From Neotabrizicola shimadae (GTDB lineage: Bacteria > Pseudomonadota > Alphaproteobacteria > Rhodobacterales > Rhodobacteraceae), in contig NZ_CP069370.1 in NCBI RefSeq assembly GCF_019623905.1, forward strand, positions 1,426,001 to 1,490,000: DNA of 64,000 nt, read 5' to 3'. Of the stretch, positions 32,606-43,244 are shown piece by piece (within the stretch, counting starts at the first letter, position 1; every line of letters starts with the position of its first letter). The translations under genes and the position numbers were made by a program. A model generated the notes under the pieces. That model ran no database searches. It was given only the letters and a program-made list of their open reading frames with translations, and was not told the origin of the DNA.

Positions 32606-34015
32606 TCAGTCGGCTTCTTCCTCGGCCTCGATCTCCGCCGCGCCGCCGTTGCCCTTGCCGGTGGAAACCACGCCAAGCGACTTGAGCTTGCGGTGGAGCG
32701 CCGAGCGTTCCATGCCGACGAAGTTGGCGGTTCGGCTGATGTTGCCGCCGAAGCGGTTGATCTGGGTCAGGAGATATTCGCGCTCGAACACCTCGCGCGC
32801 CTCGCGCAGCGGCATGGTGGCCATGGCGCCGCCCAGGACGAGCCGGCCGCCGCCTTCGCCGGTGGGTTCCTGCCCCGGCAGTTCGCGCGCCTCGATGGAA
32901 CCGGTGCCGTCGCCCAGGATCAGGATACGCTCGATCACGTTGCGCAGCTGGCGGACGTTGCCAGGCCAGGACATGGTTTGCAGCATGGCCTCGGCCTCGG
33001 TGGTGAGGCTGCGCTGCGGCAGGCCCTGGGTGCGGTGGAAGTGGTCGATGAAATGGCGGGTGAGTTCAGGGATGTCCTCGCGGCGTTCTTCCAGCGAGGG
33101 CACGGCGATGGGGACGACGTTCAGCCGGTCGTAGAGTTCCTGGCGGAAGCGGCCGAGGCCGATTTCGGCGCGTAGGTCGCGGGTGGTGGAGGAGATGACG
33201 CGCAGGTCAACGCGGACCTTGTCGGCGCCGCCGGCCCGGGTGAACTGTTGTTCGGTGAGCACGCGCAGGATCTTGGACTGGGTGCCGACGGGCATGTCGG
33301 CCACCTCGTCGAAGTAGATCACCCCGCCGTGGGCCTGTTCCAGCAAGCCCTTCTCTACCCCGCGATCCGCGGTTTCGCGGCCGAAGAGCACCTCTTCCAT
33401 GCGCTCGGGTTCGATGGTGGCCGACGTCACGGTGACGAAGGGTGCGGCGGCGCGGTTGGAATGGGCGTGGATGAAGCGCGCGGCCATTTCCTTGCCCGAG
33501 CCGGCGGGGCCCGTCAGCATGACGCGGGCGTTTGACTTCGTGACCTTTTCCAGCTGGGATTTCAGCGCCTTGAAGCCGGGGCTGGAGCCCAGCATCTCGG
33601 CCGCGGTCACATCGCGGCGGCGCAGTTCGACATTCTCGCGCCGCAGCCGCGAGGTTTCCATGGCGCGGCCGACCACGACCATGAGCTGGTCGATGTTGAA
33701 CGGCTTCTCGATGAAGTCGTAGGCGCCCTGCTTGATGGCGGCGACCGCGATTTCGATGTTGCCGTGACCCGAGATGATGACGACGGGGATGTCGGGATTG
33801 TCGCGCTTGACCTTTTTCAGGATGTCGATCCCGTCCATCCGGCTGTCTTTCAGCCAGATGTCGAGGATCATCAGCGCCGGTGGTTCCGTGTTGATTTCGG
33901 CGATGCAATCGTCGGAATTGCCGGCCAGCCGGACGGCATAGCCTTCATCCGACAGGATGTCGCCGATCAGGTCACGGATATCTTTCTCGTCATCCACGAT
34001 CAGGATGCTGCTCAT
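32606..34015 (-). CDS. ntrX: NtrX response regulator
   Basis: A 469-residue regulator of the NtrC family that responds to NtrY. The receiver domain covers residues 1-120 with the phospho-acceptor Asp in MILDIWL near 52. The AAA+ domain has Walker A TGPAGSGKEMAARF near 168 and Walker B VIYFDEVADMP near 240. The GAFTGA loop that contacts sigma-54 is missing, as in other alphaproteobacterial NtrX. A Fis-type HTH (GNISRTANFVGMERSALHRKL) ends the protein. It overlaps ntrY by 4 bp. Confidence 0.94.
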   Translation of the reverse strand: MSSILIVDDEKDIRDLIGDILSDEGYAVRLAGNSDDCIAEINTEPPALMILDIWLKDSRMDGIDILKKVKRDNPDIPVVIISGHGNIEIAVAAIKQGAYDFIEKPFNIDQLMVVVGRAMETSRLRRENVELRRRDVTAAEMLGSSPGFKALKSQLEKVTKSNARVMLTGPAGSGKEMAARFIHAHSNRAAAPFVTVTSATIEPERMEEVLFGRETADRGVEKGLLEQAHGGVIYFDEVADMPVGTQSKILRVLTEQQFTRAGGADKVRVDLRVISSTTRDLRAEIGLGRFRQELYDRLNVVPIAVPSLEERREDIPELTRHFIDHFHRTQGLPQRSLTTEAEAMLQTMSWPGNVRQLRNVIERILILGDGTGSIEARELPGQEPTGEGGGRLVLGGAMATMPLREAREVFEREYLLTQINRFGGNISRTANFVGMERSALHRKLKSLGVVSTGKGNGGAAEIEAEEEAD

Positions 34016-36318
34016 GCTTCCCCCTGGGCCGCCTGGGCCACCTTTGTCCGCCCTGCACGCGCACGCTGCGGCTTGACCATCCGGGGCAGGACGATCTCGG
34101 CCATGGCGCCGGCATGGGCATTGCCTTCGAATACGGGTGCATCGAGAAGGGCGAGCGTGCCGCCGTGTTCCTCGATGATCTTCTTGACGATGGGCAGGCC
34201 AAGGCCCGTGCCCTTGGCCCGCGTCGTGACATAGGGTTCGAAGAGGCGCGAGCGGTCTTCGGGCAGGCCGGTGCCATTGTCGGCGATGCGGATCACCGCG
34301 CGGTCGGGTTCGGCCAGAAGCTCGATGCGGATTTCCGGGAAGAAGCCTTCCGGCGCGCCCTTTTCCTTAAGGCTGTCAATGGCTTCCCCTGCGTTCTTGA
34401 TGAGGTTGGTCAGCGCCTGGCCGATCATGGTGGGATCGAGGTTCGCCATCACCGGATCCTTGGGCAGGCTGGTGATAAAGCGCACGTCGGGCTGGCCGTT
34501 TTCCTGCAAGAGCGCCGCACCCCGCACCAGGGCGGCCAGGTCCTCCTCACGCCGGTCGGGCTCGGGCATCCGCGCGAACTTCGAGAATTCATCGACGATG
34601 CGACGCAGGTCGTTGGTCTGGCGCACGATGACCTCGGTGTACTGATCGAGGTCGGCGGCCTGGTCGCCCGCCATGGGACGGAACTTGCGGCGGATGCGTT
34701 CGGCCGAAAGCTGGATGGGCGTGAGCGGGTTCTTGATCTCGTGCGCGATGCGGCGGGCGACATCGCCCCAGGCCGCCATGCGCTGCGCCGAGACGAGGTC
34801 GGTCACATCGTCAAAGGCCACGACATAGCCTTCGCGGCCGCCGGTTTCGTTGCGCCTTTCGCTCATGCGGACCAGAAGGTTTTCCATCCGGCCCTTGCGG
34901 GTGAGGCGGATTTCCTCCTGCGCGACGGACTGGCCATCCTGCAGGCTGTCGAACAGCGACGAAAACTCAGGCACGGCCACGGCAAGCGGAAGATCGACCA
35001 CCTCGCGCCCGGTATCCAGCAGCCGTCCGGCCGCGGGATTGTAGAAGTCGATCCGGCCTTCGGCATCCAGACCGATCACGCCGGAGGCCACGTTCGACAG
35101 CACGGAATCGAACAGCCGGCGACGCAGCTCGGTCTGGTCGTGGCTTTCCATCAGGGCATCGCGCTGGCCCTTCAGCTGGCGGGTCATGCGGTTGAAGAGG
35201 CGGCCGAGAAGGGCGATCTCGTCGTCGCCGTCTTCCTCGGTGACCTGGACGTCGAGATTGCCCTCGCCCACCCGTTCCGCGGCGGAGGCCAGCCGGCCCA
35301 CCGGGCGGCTGAGCCGTTCGGCGAACCACAGGCCCAGCCAGATGGCCGCCATGATCAGGATGAGTGCGAAGCCGATGTAGAGAAGGCCGAATTCGAAAAG
35401 GAGGCGCCCGCGCTCGGCCTCGAGCTGGTGGTAAAGCGCGACGGTTTCCTTGGTTTCGTCCAGCAGCGACAGGATCGAGCCGTCCACCGAGCGCGAGACG
35501 TAGAGATAGCGGTCGGCATAGGCATCGAGATGGACCAGCGCGCGGAACTCGTCATTGGTCCAGTCCTGGATGACGACGGTTTCGCCGTCCTTCGCGCGGG
35601 CGATCTCGGCATCGCTGGGGCGTTCGTAATCGAACAGGTAGCTGCGTTCGCCCCTGGTCTTGAGGTTGCCCGCGCCGTCGATCAGGTAGGCTTCCTTCAA
35701 CCCGCGCTGCACCTTCTGCTGACCCTCGGTCAGGATGGGGCGAAGCTGGTCGTCCTGCAGGAAGAAGGAGGATTGCTTGGCGATGTTCAGGTAGGCGGCC
35801 AGCGCATTGGCATCCTCGACCAGGCCGCGGCGGTGTTCATCCTCATAGGCCTGGGCGGCTTCGAGCGAGTTGCCCACGACGTTGCGCACCCGGTCGGAGA
35901 ACCAGCCTTCAAGTCCGACGTTGACGGTCAGCACGGCAAAGACGGCAACGAGGATGGTGGGCACCAGGGCGACGATGGCAAAGACGCCCGAAAGCCGCAT
36001 GTGGAGCCGCGAGCCGGCAGACCGGCTGCGCCGGGCGGCCACGATGCGCACGACCTGGCTGAGCACCAGGGCCGCCACGACGAGAACATAGACCACGTCC
36101 GTCAACAGGATGATGCGCAGGACCGGAGAGCCGGCGCCCTGGTTGAAGGGGCCGAGCGCAAGATAGGTTGCAATCGCCAGGATCGGGCCCAAAAGGGCCA
36201 GACCGAGCGTCATGGCGTTCTGGAACCGGCGCTGCCGCCGCAGGCGCACCAGCCTCATCCATGTTCTGCTGCCCATCGCAGCCTGCACGCGCAAACCCCG
36301 CTTCGCGGAGGCATCCAT
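34012..36318 (-). CDS. ntrY: NtrY sensor histidine kinase
   Basis: A 768-residue membrane kinase. Four hydrophobic segments lie in the first 330 residues, with an extracytoplasmic loop. HAMP (near 335), PAS (near 400), HisKA with the phosphorylated His in [21 protein letters not shown] (near 530) and HATPase domains (ADNGTGLPEDRSRLFEPY near 690) follow. It feeds NtrX and is linked to nitrogen and redox sensing. The ATG at 36318 is preferred; one six codons upstream also exists. It continues the ntrBC block with a 68-bp gap after ntrC. Confidence 0.93.
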   Translation of the reverse strand: MDASAKRGLRVQAAMGSRTWMRLVRLRRQRRFQNAMTLGLALLGPILAIATYLALGPFNQGAGSPVLRIILLTDVVYVLVVAALVLSQVVRIVAARRSRSAGSRLHMRLSGVFAIVALVPTILVAVFAVLTVNVGLEGWFSDRVRNVVGNSLEAAQAYEDEHRRGLVEDANALAAYLNIAKQSSFFLQDDQLRPILTEGQQKVQRGLKEAYLIDGAGNLKTRGERSYLFDYERPSDAEIARAKDGETVVIQDWTNDEFRALVHLDAYADRYLYVSRSVDGSILSLLDETKETVALYHQLEAERGRLLFEFGLLYIGFALILIMAAIWLGLWFAERLSRPVGRLASAAERVGEGNLDVQVTEEDGDDEIALLGRLFNRMTRQLKGQRDALMESHDQTELRRRLFDSVLSNVASGVIGLDAEGRIDFYNPAAGRLLDTGREVVDLPLAVAVPEFSSLFDSLQDGQSVAQEEIRLTRKGRMENLLVRMSERRNETGGREGYVVAFDDVTDLVSAQRMAAWGDVARRIAHEIKNPLTPIQLSAERIRRKFRPMAGDQAADLDQYTEVIVRQTNDLRRIVDEFSKFARMPEPDRREEDLAALVRGAALLQENGQPDVRFITSLPKDPVMANLDPTMIGQALTNLIKNAGEAIDSLKEKGAPEGFFPEIRIELLAEPDRAVIRIADNGTGLPEDRSRLFEPYVTTRAKGTGLGLPIVKKIIEEHGGTLALLDAPVFEGNAHAGAMAEIVLPRMVKPQRARAGRTKVAQAAQGEA

Positions 36319-36386
36319 GTGCCCCCGTCGCCACATCCTTAGCGATTCCGGCGCGTCGCCGGAATGTCACGCTTGATGTTGCAGGC

Positions 36387-37757
36387 TTACATCAGCTTGC
36401 GCCGCCGTGTCACGCGGATATCGAGATCGGTGATCTTCTTGCGCAAGGTATTGCGGTTGATGCCCAGAAGGTCGGCACATTTGGCCTGGTTCCCCGCGGT
36501 GGCATCCAGCGCGATTTCGATCAGCGGAAGCTCAACTTCCCGCAACACGCGCTGGTAAACGCCGGGAGGCGGCAGCTGGCCGCCGTGCAGATCGAAGTAA
36601 CGCTTCAGGTGACGGGCCACGCTTGCAGTCAGCTTTTCGCTTTCCACCGCCCCGCCGCGCATGGGTTCAGGCAGGGGCTGGCTGCCAAGCGCGGCCTCGA
36701 CTTCGGCGCGGGTGATCTCGGCCTCGGACGAGGTGACCATCAGGCGGCGCAGCGTGTTTTCGAGCTGGCGCACGTTGCCCGGCCAGGAGAAGGCGCGGAC
36801 CAGGTCGCGCGCTTCGTTCGACAGTCGCCGGACCGAGCCGAAGTCGCGCTCGCCACGGGCGAGGAAGTGCTCGGCCAGAAGGGGGATGTCGTCCACACGC
36901 TCGCGCAGGCTGGGCACATGAAGGGTGACGCCGGAAAGACGATAGAACAGGTCCTGGCGGAACTGGCCGGATTCCATCCGCGCACCAAGATCGGACTGGC
37001 TGGTGGCCATGATGCGCGGGGCCTTGTCGCCCATCATGTCCAGCATGCGGACGATGCGGGCCTGGGCATCGGCGTCGTAGTCTGCGACCTCGTCGAACAC
37101 CAGGCTGCCGCCACGGGCGCGCGACAGGAGCGTGGCCGGCCCGTCCACGCCGGTCAGGTCAACGGCCTGGGCCACCACGAAGGGCAAGGTGCGGCGGTCG
37201 GAGAAATCGTGGATGGCGCGGGCAATCAGCGACTTGCCCGTGCCGGATTCTCCGGTGACGAGAACGGGCAGTTCGGTGTTCATCACGCGCGCGACCAGGC
37301 GGTAGAGCGCCTGCATCGCCGGGGTACGGCCAACGAGCGGCAGGTCGTCCCCCTCTTCGCGCACCACCACCGGGGCGGCCTTGGGCGCACGGCGCTTCTG
37401 TTCCAGGGCGCGGGCCGAACGCTTCATCAGGTCGGGCAGATCGAAGGGTTTGGGCAAGTAGTCGTATGCCTCGGCCTCGGCGGCCTGGATTGCCGTCATG
37501 ATGGTGTTCTGCGCCGAAATCACGATGACCGGCAGGCCGGGGCGCATCTTGCCGATGCGGGGCAGCGCATCGAGGCCGTTGCCATCGGGCATGATGACGT
37601 CGGAGATGACGAGATCGCCCTTCCCTTCCTCGATCCAGCGCATCAGCGTCATCAGGGACGAGGTGGCATGGACCTTGCAGCCCGCCCGGGTCAGCGCCTG
37701 GGTCAGCACCGTGCGGATCGTGCGGTCGTCGTCGGCGACCAGAACCGTGCCGTCCAT
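36387..37757 (-). CDS. ntrC: NtrC nitrogen regulator, RpoD-type without GAFTGA
   Basis: A 456-residue response regulator phosphorylated by NtrB. The receiver domain is at residues 1-120 (acceptor Asp in [14 protein letters not shown]), the AAA+ domain has Walker [18 protein letters not shown] near 170 and Walker [13 protein letters not shown] near 225, and a Fis HTH ends the protein ([17 protein letters not shown]). The segment that in standard NtrC holds E-L-F-G-H-E-K-G-A-F-T-G-A is absent: the chain runs from [13 protein letters not shown] to [13 protein letters not shown]. Rhodobacter capsulatus NtrC also lacks it and activates sigma-70 promoters. Its start overlaps the ntrB stop. Confidence 0.94.
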   Translation of the reverse strand: MDGTVLVADDDRTIRTVLTQALTRAGCKVHATSSLMTLMRWIEEGKGDLVISDVIMPDGNGLDALPRIGKMRPGLPVIVISAQNTIMTAIQAAEAEAYDYLPKPFDLPDLMKRSARALEQKRRAPKAAPVVVREEGDDLPLVGRTPAMQALYRLVARVMNTELPVLVTGESGTGKSLIARAIHDFSDRRTLPFVVAQAVDLTGVDGPATLLSRARGGSLVFDEVADYDADAQARIVRMLDMMGDKAPRIMATSQSDLGARMESGQFRQDLFYRLSGVTLHVPSLRERVDDIPLLAEHFLARGERDFGSVRRLSNEARDLVRAFSWPGNVRQLENTLRRLMVTSSEAEITRAEVEAALGSQPLPEPMRGGAVESEKLTASVARHLKRYFDLHGGQLPPPGVYQRVLREVELPLIEIALDATAGNQAKCADLLGINRNTLRKKITDLDIRVTRRRKLM

Positions 37758-38875
37758 CAGGTAGTCTCCTTCTTGTACTTCGAGGCCGGTTCGCGTGGGG
37801 CGATCGGCAAAGAGATGCGGAACACGGTGCGGCCGGGCACTGAATCCACGGAGATCCAGCCCTCGTGATCCGAGATGATCTTGGACACCAGCGCGAGGCC
37901 GAGGCCCGTTCCATTCTCGCGGCCCGAAACGAAGGGCTCGAAGATGTCGGCGGCGATCTCGGGCGGGATGCCGGGGCCGTCGTCGATGATCTCGACATTC
38001 AGGGGCAGGGTCGCGGGCGCGCCGGCCTTGCGGCGCAGGCGCAGCGACTGGTCGTAGAAGCTGCGCAGACGGATCGTGCCGCCGCCCGGACCCGCGGCCT
38101 CGGACGCGTTCTTGATGAGGTTCAGGAAGACCTGCATCAGCTGGTCGGGATCGGCCAGTGTGTTGGGCAGCGAGGGGTCGTAATTCTCGATGATGGTCAT
38201 ATGCGCGCCGAAGCCGACCATGGCCGAGCGGCGGGCGCGGTCCAGCGCGTCGTGCAGGTTGATCGAGCGGCGGTCGGGCGGGCGCACGTTGCCGAACTGT
38301 TCCACCTGCTCCAGCAGTTTCACGATGCGGCGGGTTTCCTCGACGATGAGGTCGGTCATCTCGCGGTCCTCGGTGGTGAGGTTCATCGAGAGGAGCTGCG
38401 CCGCGCCGGAAATGCCGGCCAGCGGGTTCTTGATTTCGTGTGCCAGCATCTCGGCCATGCCGATCGCCGATTTGGCGGCCGATTTCACGCCCATCGACCG
38501 GCCAAGGCGGTCTGCGATCTCGCGTGGGGAGATCAGCATCATCACGATGTCGGGGTTGTCGTGCATGGGGGCGAGCTGCACGGTGCATTGCACCGGAGGT
38601 CGTTCGCCGCTGGTCACGTCGACATCGTTGATGAACAGAGCCGACTGGTTGGACCGGGCGCGCGCCAGCGCCTCTTCGATGGGGGCGTCGATGGCGATGC
38701 GGTCGAAGGCGGGCTGGCCCATCAGCGTGCGGGCCGAGGCGTTCAGGAATATCTCGCCCGCCGGGTTGACCTCGCGGATGATGCTGTCTCGGTCGATCAG
38801 CAGCGCGGGCAAGGGCAGCGAGGCCCAGACGACGCCGGGGGTTTGATAGGGCTGGCGGTAGGTCGCCGGGCTCAT
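37757..38875 (-). CDS. ntrB: NtrB nitrogen-sensing histidine kinase
   Basis: A 372-residue soluble kinase with an N-terminal PAS domain (residues about 15-120), a HisKA domain with the phospho-His in [19 protein letters not shown] (near 140) and a HATPase domain ([29 protein letters not shown]). It controls NtrC phosphorylation in answer to PII. The ntrC start overlaps its stop by one base, and its own start overlaps the dusB stop by 4 bp. Confidence 0.95.
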   Translation of the reverse strand: MSPATYRQPYQTPGVVWASLPLPALLIDRDSIIREVNPAGEIFLNASARTLMGQPAFDRIAIDAPIEEALARARSNQSALFINDVDVTSGERPPVQCTVQLAPMHDNPDIVMMLISPREIADRLGRSMGVKSAAKSAIGMAEMLAHEIKNPLAGISGAAQLLSMNLTTEDREMTDLIVEETRRIVKLLEQVEQFGNVRPPDRRSINLHDALDRARRSAMVGFGAHMTIIENYDPSLPNTLADPDQLMQVFLNLIKNASEAAGPGGGTIRLRSFYDQSLRLRRKAGAPATLPLNVEIIDDGPGIPPEIAADIFEPFVSGRENGTGLGLALVSKIISDHEGWISVDSVPGRTVFRISLPIAPREPASKYKKETT

Positions 38876-39858
38876 GCGGCCTCCCGCTCGGGGGGCGGCC
38901 CGTCGAAGGCGTGGCGGATCAGGCGCAGCACGGTGCGGCTTGATTCGCTTTGCATGATCTCGGGGCGCAGGTGGGCATCGCCCGATGTGTCGAGATACCA
39001 GCCCAGGTGCTTGCGCGCGACGCGCAGCCCGATTTCCTCGCCATAGAAGGACAGCATCGCCTCGTAGTGGCCGGCCACCAGATCGGCCAGCGCGGCGCCT
39101 TCGGGCACACGGGGCGCCGGCGTGCCGTGCAGGTCGTGCGCGATCTGGGCCAGCCGCCAGGGCGCGCCCTTCACGCCGCGGCCCACCATCACGCCATCGG
39201 CGCCCGATTGGCGCAGCGCGCGGCCGGCCGTGGCGGAATCGGTGATGTCGCCATTGGCAATGACCGGAATCGACACGGCTTCCTTCACCGCGCGGATGGC
39301 CGACCAGTCCGCGCTGCCGCGATAGAACTGGCAGCGCGTGCGGCCGTGGATGGTGACCATGGCGATGCCGGCCTGTTCGGCGCGGCGGGCAAGGTCCGGC
39401 GCGTTCAGAAGCCCGTCGTCCCAGCCAAGCCGCGTCTTCAGCGTGACGGGCACCTTGACCGCGCCCACCACCGCCTCGATCAGGCGAAGCGCCTGGTCAA
39501 GGTCGCGCAGCAGCGCCGAGCCGGACCAGCCGTTGGTGACGCGGCGGTTGGGGCAACCCATGTTGATGTCGATGATGCGGGCGCCGTTCGCCTCGACCAG
39601 GCGGGCGGCTTCGGCAAGCCAGCGCGTCTCGCAGCCCACGAGTTGCACGGCGGTGGCCTGTTCGGAAAAGCCGAGTTCAGCCCGCGCGCGCGCCTCGGGG
39701 CGGGCGCGGACGACCTCTTCGCTGGCGACCATTTCCGACACGACGAGACCTGCCCCGAACCCCGAGACGATCCGGCGCAGGGGCAGATCTGTGATCCCGG
39801 CCATGGGGGCCAGAAGCACGGGCGGAGCGAGGGCGATCTGTGCGGCTGTTCCGGTCAC
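38872..39858 (-). CDS. dusB: tRNA-dihydrouridine synthase DusB/NifR3
   Basis: A 328-residue flavoenzyme that reduces uridines in tRNA. The FMN barrel starts [15 protein letters not shown] near residue 15, the active-site region [19 protein letters not shown] near 99 holds the catalytic Cys, and [13 protein letters not shown] near 165 follows. It is the first gene of the nifR3-ntrB-ntrC unit named in R. capsulatus. Confidence 0.95.
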   Translation of the reverse strand: MTGTAAQIALAPPVLLAPMAGITDLPLRRIVSGFGAGLVVSEMVASEEVVRARPEARARAELGFSEQATAVQLVGCETRWLAEAARLVEANGARIIDINMGCPNRRVTNGWSGSALLRDLDQALRLIEAVVGAVKVPVTLKTRLGWDDGLLNAPDLARRAEQAGIAMVTIHGRTRCQFYRGSADWSAIRAVKEAVSIPVIANGDITDSATAGRALRQSGADGVMVGRGVKGAPWRLAQIAHDLHGTPAPRVPEGAALADLVAGHYEAMLSFYGEEIGLRVARKHLGWYLDTSGDAHLRPEIMQSESSRTVLRLIRHAFDGPPPEREAA

Positions 39859-40046
39859 TCTGCCTGTTCCTTGGGCGCTTTGGCCCAGCTAACGCCTTTC
39901 GTTCGGGGTGTAACAGGGAAGCACGACGATTATATGAGCGCCAGGCAACACATGCACAAATATTGAGCGGATTTGACCGTGCAAGCGGCGCAATTGTCAC
40001 GGCGGCAACCTTCGCCTAGGACGGAGGCAGCCAGGGAGAGTCGCTC
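39859..40046. promoter_or_regulatory. Divergent promoter region dusB-ntrBC / ispDF
   Basis: A 188-bp gap with start sites in both directions. An AT-richer patch (GATTATATGAG near 39930, ACAAATATTGAG near 39957) is where promoters would be expected. No clear NtrC or sigma-54 site was found. Confidence 0.4.
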
Positions 40047-41177
40047 ATGTCCACCGCCGTCGTCATCGTTGCTGCCGGACGCGGCACCCGGGCGGGCGGA
40101 GAGATTCCGAAGCAATGGCAGATGCTGGGCAATCAACCTGTGGTCGCGCGGACCGTCGCGGCCTTTGCCGGGCTGGTGGAGCGTATCGTACTGGTGATCC
40201 ACCCTGACGACCGCGCGCGGGCCGAGGGGTTGAGCCTGGGGGTCGAACTCGTGGAGGGCGGGGCCACGCGGGATGCCTCGGTCCGGGCGGCGCTGGAGGC
40301 TCTGGAGGGGCGCGGCATCGACCGGGTGCTGATCCATGACGGTGCGCGGCCCTTCGTGACCCCGGCTGTCATCGGGCGTGTGCTGGCTGCACTGGAGGCG
40401 GCGCCGGGCGCGGCCCCTGCCCTGCCGGTGACGGATGCGCTGTGGCGCGGCGCAGGCGGTTCGGTGGCCGGAACACAGGACCGGGCCGGCCTGTGGCGGG
40501 CGCAGACGCCGCAGGGATTTCGCCTTGACGATATCCTGGCCGCGCACCGCGCTCATCCGGGCGGGGCGGCCGACGATGTCGAGGTGGCGCGGGCGGCGGG
40601 GCTTGACGTGGTGATCGTCGAGGGCGACGAGGACAACTTGAAGATCACGCTGCCCGGAGACTTTGCCCGGGGCGAGCGGCTGCTGAAGGGGGCGCGCATG
40701 GATGTGCGGGTGGGGAACGGCTTTGACGTGCATGCCTTCACGGCAGGCGACCATGTCTGGCTGTGCGGCGTGAAGGTGCCCCATGGGCGCGGCCTTCTGG
40801 GCCATTCCGATGCCGATGTGGGGATGCATGCCCTGACCGATGCGATCTATGGCGCGCTGGCTGAAGGCGACATCGGCCGCCACTTCCCGCCAAGTGACCC
40901 GCAGTGGAAGGGCGCGGAAAGCCATATCTTCCTGTCCCATGCCATTGGCCTTGCGGCCGCGCGCGGGTACCGGCTGGCCAATGCCGATGTGACGCTGATC
41001 TGCGAGCGGCCCAAGATCGGCCCCCACGCCGCCGCCATGCAGGCGCGGCTGGCCGAGATTCTGGGCGTGGCGCCGGACCGGGTGAGCGTGAAGGCCACCA
41101 CCTCGGAACGGCTGGGGTTCACGGGGCGCGAGGAGGGCATCGCCGCCATCGCCACCGCAACGCTGGTGTCGGCATGA
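40047..41177 (+). CDS. ispDF: Bifunctional IspD/IspF of the MEP isoprenoid pathway
   Basis: A 376-residue fusion. The IspD half (residues 1-215; [28 protein letters not shown]) transfers CMP to methylerythritol phosphate. The IspF half (218-376; [25 protein letters not shown]) forms the cyclic diphosphate. The fusion is common in alphaproteobacteria. It heads an overlapping operon with pgpA and cinA. Confidence 0.97.
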   Translation: MSTAVVIVAAGRGTRAGGEIPKQWQMLGNQPVVARTVAAFAGLVERIVLVIHPDDRARAEGLSLGVELVEGGATRDASVRAALEALEGRGIDRVLIHDGARPFVTPAVIGRVLAALEAAPGAAPALPVTDALWRGAGGSVAGTQDRAGLWRAQTPQGFRLDDILAAHRAHPGGAADDVEVARAAGLDVVIVEGDEDNLKITLPGDFARGERLLKGARMDVRVGNGFDVHAFTAGDHVWLCGVKVPHGRGLLGHSDADVGMHALTDAIYGALAEGDIGRHFPPSDPQWKGAESHIFLSHAIGLAAARGYRLANADVTLICERPKIGPHAAAMQARLAEILGVAPDRVSVKATTSERLGFTGREEGIAAIATATLVSA

Positions 41178-41665
41178 GCCGGCTGGTCGCGACGGTCTTC
41201 GGCATCGGCTACCTGCGGCCCGCGCCCGGCACCTGGGGCTCGCTGGCCGCGATTCTGCTGGCCTGGGCGGTGGACCGCTATCTGGGATTCGTGGCGCTGG
41301 CGGTGCTGACCCTTGCCGTCACCGCGCTTGGCTTCTGGGCCTGTGCGCAGGAGTTGCGCGACCGTCCCGGCGCCGACCCCGGCGAGATCGTCGTTGACGA
41401 GGTGGCGGGGCAATGGCTGGCCTTCCTGTTCCCCGCCGCGGGGTTCTTCTTTCGCGGGTGGGAGGGATGGCTGCCCTGGCCCGCGCCGGTGGCGGCCTTC
41501 CTGTTCTTCCGCCTGTTCGACATCTGGAAGCCATGGCTCGTGGGCCGGGCCGACCGGCGCGGCGACCCGGCGGGTGTGATGCTGGATGATCTGTGGGCCG
41601 GGCTGTTCGCCGGCATCGCCTCGATCGCCGCGGCCGCGCTCTATCACATCGTGCTGTTCCGATGA
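41174..41665 (+). CDS. pgpA: Phosphatidylglycerophosphatase A
   Basis: A 163-residue membrane enzyme that removes the phosphate from phosphatidylglycerol phosphate. Visible marks are [14 protein letters not shown] near residue 13, [17 protein letters not shown] near 70 and [16 protein letters not shown] near 112, plus four hydrophobic segments. It overlaps both neighbours by 4 bp (ATGA). Confidence 0.93.
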   Translation: MSRLVATVFGIGYLRPAPGTWGSLAAILLAWAVDRYLGFVALAVLTLAVTALGFWACAQELRDRPGADPGEIVVDEVAGQWLAFLFPAAGFFFRGWEGWLPWPAPVAAFLFFRLFDIWKPWLVGRADRRGDPAGVMLDDLWAGLFAGIASIAAAALYHIVLFR

Positions 41666-42126
41666 CGCCCGCCGCTCTTCTGAATCTGGCCCGCGCGAAG
41701 GGCGCGACCATTGCCACGGCGGAAAGCTGCACCGGCGGCATGATCGGCGCGGCGCTGACGGATGTGGCCGGATCGTCGGATGTGTTCGACCGGGGTTTCA
41801 TCACCTACTCCAACGCGGCAAAGGTCGAGATGCTGGGGGTGTCGATTGCCACGCTTGCCGCCCATGGCGCGGTGAGCGAGGAGGTGGCGGCCGAGATGGC
41901 GGCCGGCGCGCTGGCACGGTCTGCGGCATCGGTTGCGGTTTCGGTCACGGGCATCGCCGGGCCGGGCGGCAGCGAATTCAAGCCCGAGGGCCGGGTCTGT
42001 TTCGGACTTGCGACCGCGGGCGGAACGCGGACAGAGACGGTGGAGTTTGGCGCCATCGGCCGCGGCGAAGTGCGCCGCGCCACCGTGGCCCATGCGCTGT
42101 CCCTTCTGGCTGCGGCGCTGGCCTAG
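41662..42126 (+). CDS. CinA C-terminal family (PncC-type nicotinamide-nucleotide amidohydrolase)
   Basis: A 154-residue protein equal to the CinA C-terminal domain alone. It has TAESCTGGMIGAALTDVAGSS near residue 18 and ITGIAGPGG (here VTGIAGPGGSEFKPEG) near 95. Such stand-alone proteins deamidate NMN in pyridine nucleotide salvage. It ends the operon and converges with an AI-2E-type gene with a 4-bp overlap. Confidence 0.9.
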   Translation: MTPAALLNLARAKGATIATAESCTGGMIGAALTDVAGSSDVFDRGFITYSNAAKVEMLGVSIATLAAHGAVSEEVAAEMAAGALARSAASVAVSVTGIAGPGGSEFKPEGRVCFGLATAGGTRTETVEFGAIGRGEVRRATVAHALSLLAAALA

Positions 42127-43175
42127 ACCTCGCCCGTATTCGACAGAAGCACGGCGATGGGTCGCCCGCCGGGGAAAAGCGCCAGCACCACCAGCACGAT
42201 CGAGGTCAGCGGAACGGCCAGGACTGCACCGGGCAGGCCCCAGACCATCGTCCAGTAAACGAGCCCGATCAGCACGACCAGGGGGCTGAGATTGACCTTC
42301 TGGCCGGTCAGGCGCGGATCGACGATGTTGCCGATGACGGCCTGCAGCGCGATCAGCGCGACGGCCAGCGTCAGCACCTCGGGCAGGCCGGCGCCCTGGC
42401 CAATGAAGGCAAGGATCGGCAGGATGATCGCGACCCAGGTGCCGAGATAGGGGATATAGTTCACCATGCCGGTCACGATGGCCCAGAAGCCCGCCATCTC
42501 GACCCCCATCAGTTTCAGCGGCACATAGCAGAGAATGCCCAGCATGATGTTGATCGCCGTCTTCACGACGAGATAGCCGCCGATGCGTTCGTTCGCCTCG
42601 GCGCCAAGGGTCAGGGCGCGGTCCAGCCCCGGCCGGCTTTGAAAGGCCAAGTGGACGCGCTTCACCAGGCTGTCGCGTTCCACCATCAGGAATCCTGTGT
42701 AAAGCGCAACGCCAATCAGCATTCCGCCCAGACTGCCCGCCGCGCCGAGCGTGGCCATGGCCAGCGCGCGGACGTCCAGATAGCCGGCCAACAGGCCGGA
42801 CAGGTCGGCCCCGGTCATTTCCTCGATGCCGAGCCTTGCGTCCAGATCGGCCAGCAATGCCTGGTAGTTGGCGGTCCAGAGCGGCAGGTTGGCCGCGACC
42901 TGCACCACGGCCAGACGGATCTGGAAGAAGATCAGGGCGATGAACAGAAGGAACACGGCCAGCAGCAGCGTGTGGCGGACCCATGCCGGAAGGCGGCCCA
43001 GCCCCGGTGTGCGCGCCATGCGGTCGGCCAGCGTGCCCAGGATGAAGACCGCCACCACGGCAAAGGCCAGCGGCATCAGGATCGACCGGCCAACCGACAG
43101 GATCAGCGTGACCAGCACGGCGCTGCCAAGGGCGTAGAACAACGCGGCGGCGGGCGTGGTGCGGTCGTCGCTCAT
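42123..43175 (-). CDS. AI-2E transporter family (PF01594) membrane protein
   Basis: A 350-residue protein with about seven to eight hydrophobic segments: two near the N-terminus, a soluble section (about 65-150), then five. The YIPYLGTWVAIILPILAFI and NIVDPRLTGQKVNLSPLVV segments are typical of the family. Members export AI-2 or act as Na+/H+ antiporters; the substrate here cannot be told. The ATG at 43175 is preferred over a longer Pro-rich start. Confidence 0.88.
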   Translation of the reverse strand: MSDDRTTPAAALFYALGSAVLVTLILSVGRSILMPLAFAVVAVFILGTLADRMARTPGLGRLPAWVRHTLLLAVFLLFIALIFFQIRLAVVQVAANLPLWTANYQALLADLDARLGIEEMTGADLSGLLAGYLDVRALAMATLGAAGSLGGMLIGVALYTGFLMVERDSLVKRVHLAFQSRPGLDRALTLGAEANERIGGYLVVKTAINIMLGILCYVPLKLMGVEMAGFWAIVTGMVNYIPYLGTWVAIILPILAFIGQGAGLPEVLTLAVALIALQAVIGNIVDPRLTGQKVNLSPLVVLIGLVYWTMVWGLPGAVLAVPLTSIVLVVLALFPGGRPIAVLLSNTGEV

Positions 43176-43244
43176 GATGTCCTCGTGTCCTGGCCCCCGA
43201 GGCTTAGGGTGCGGCGGGCGCGCGGACAAGGGCTGTGCGGCCGG

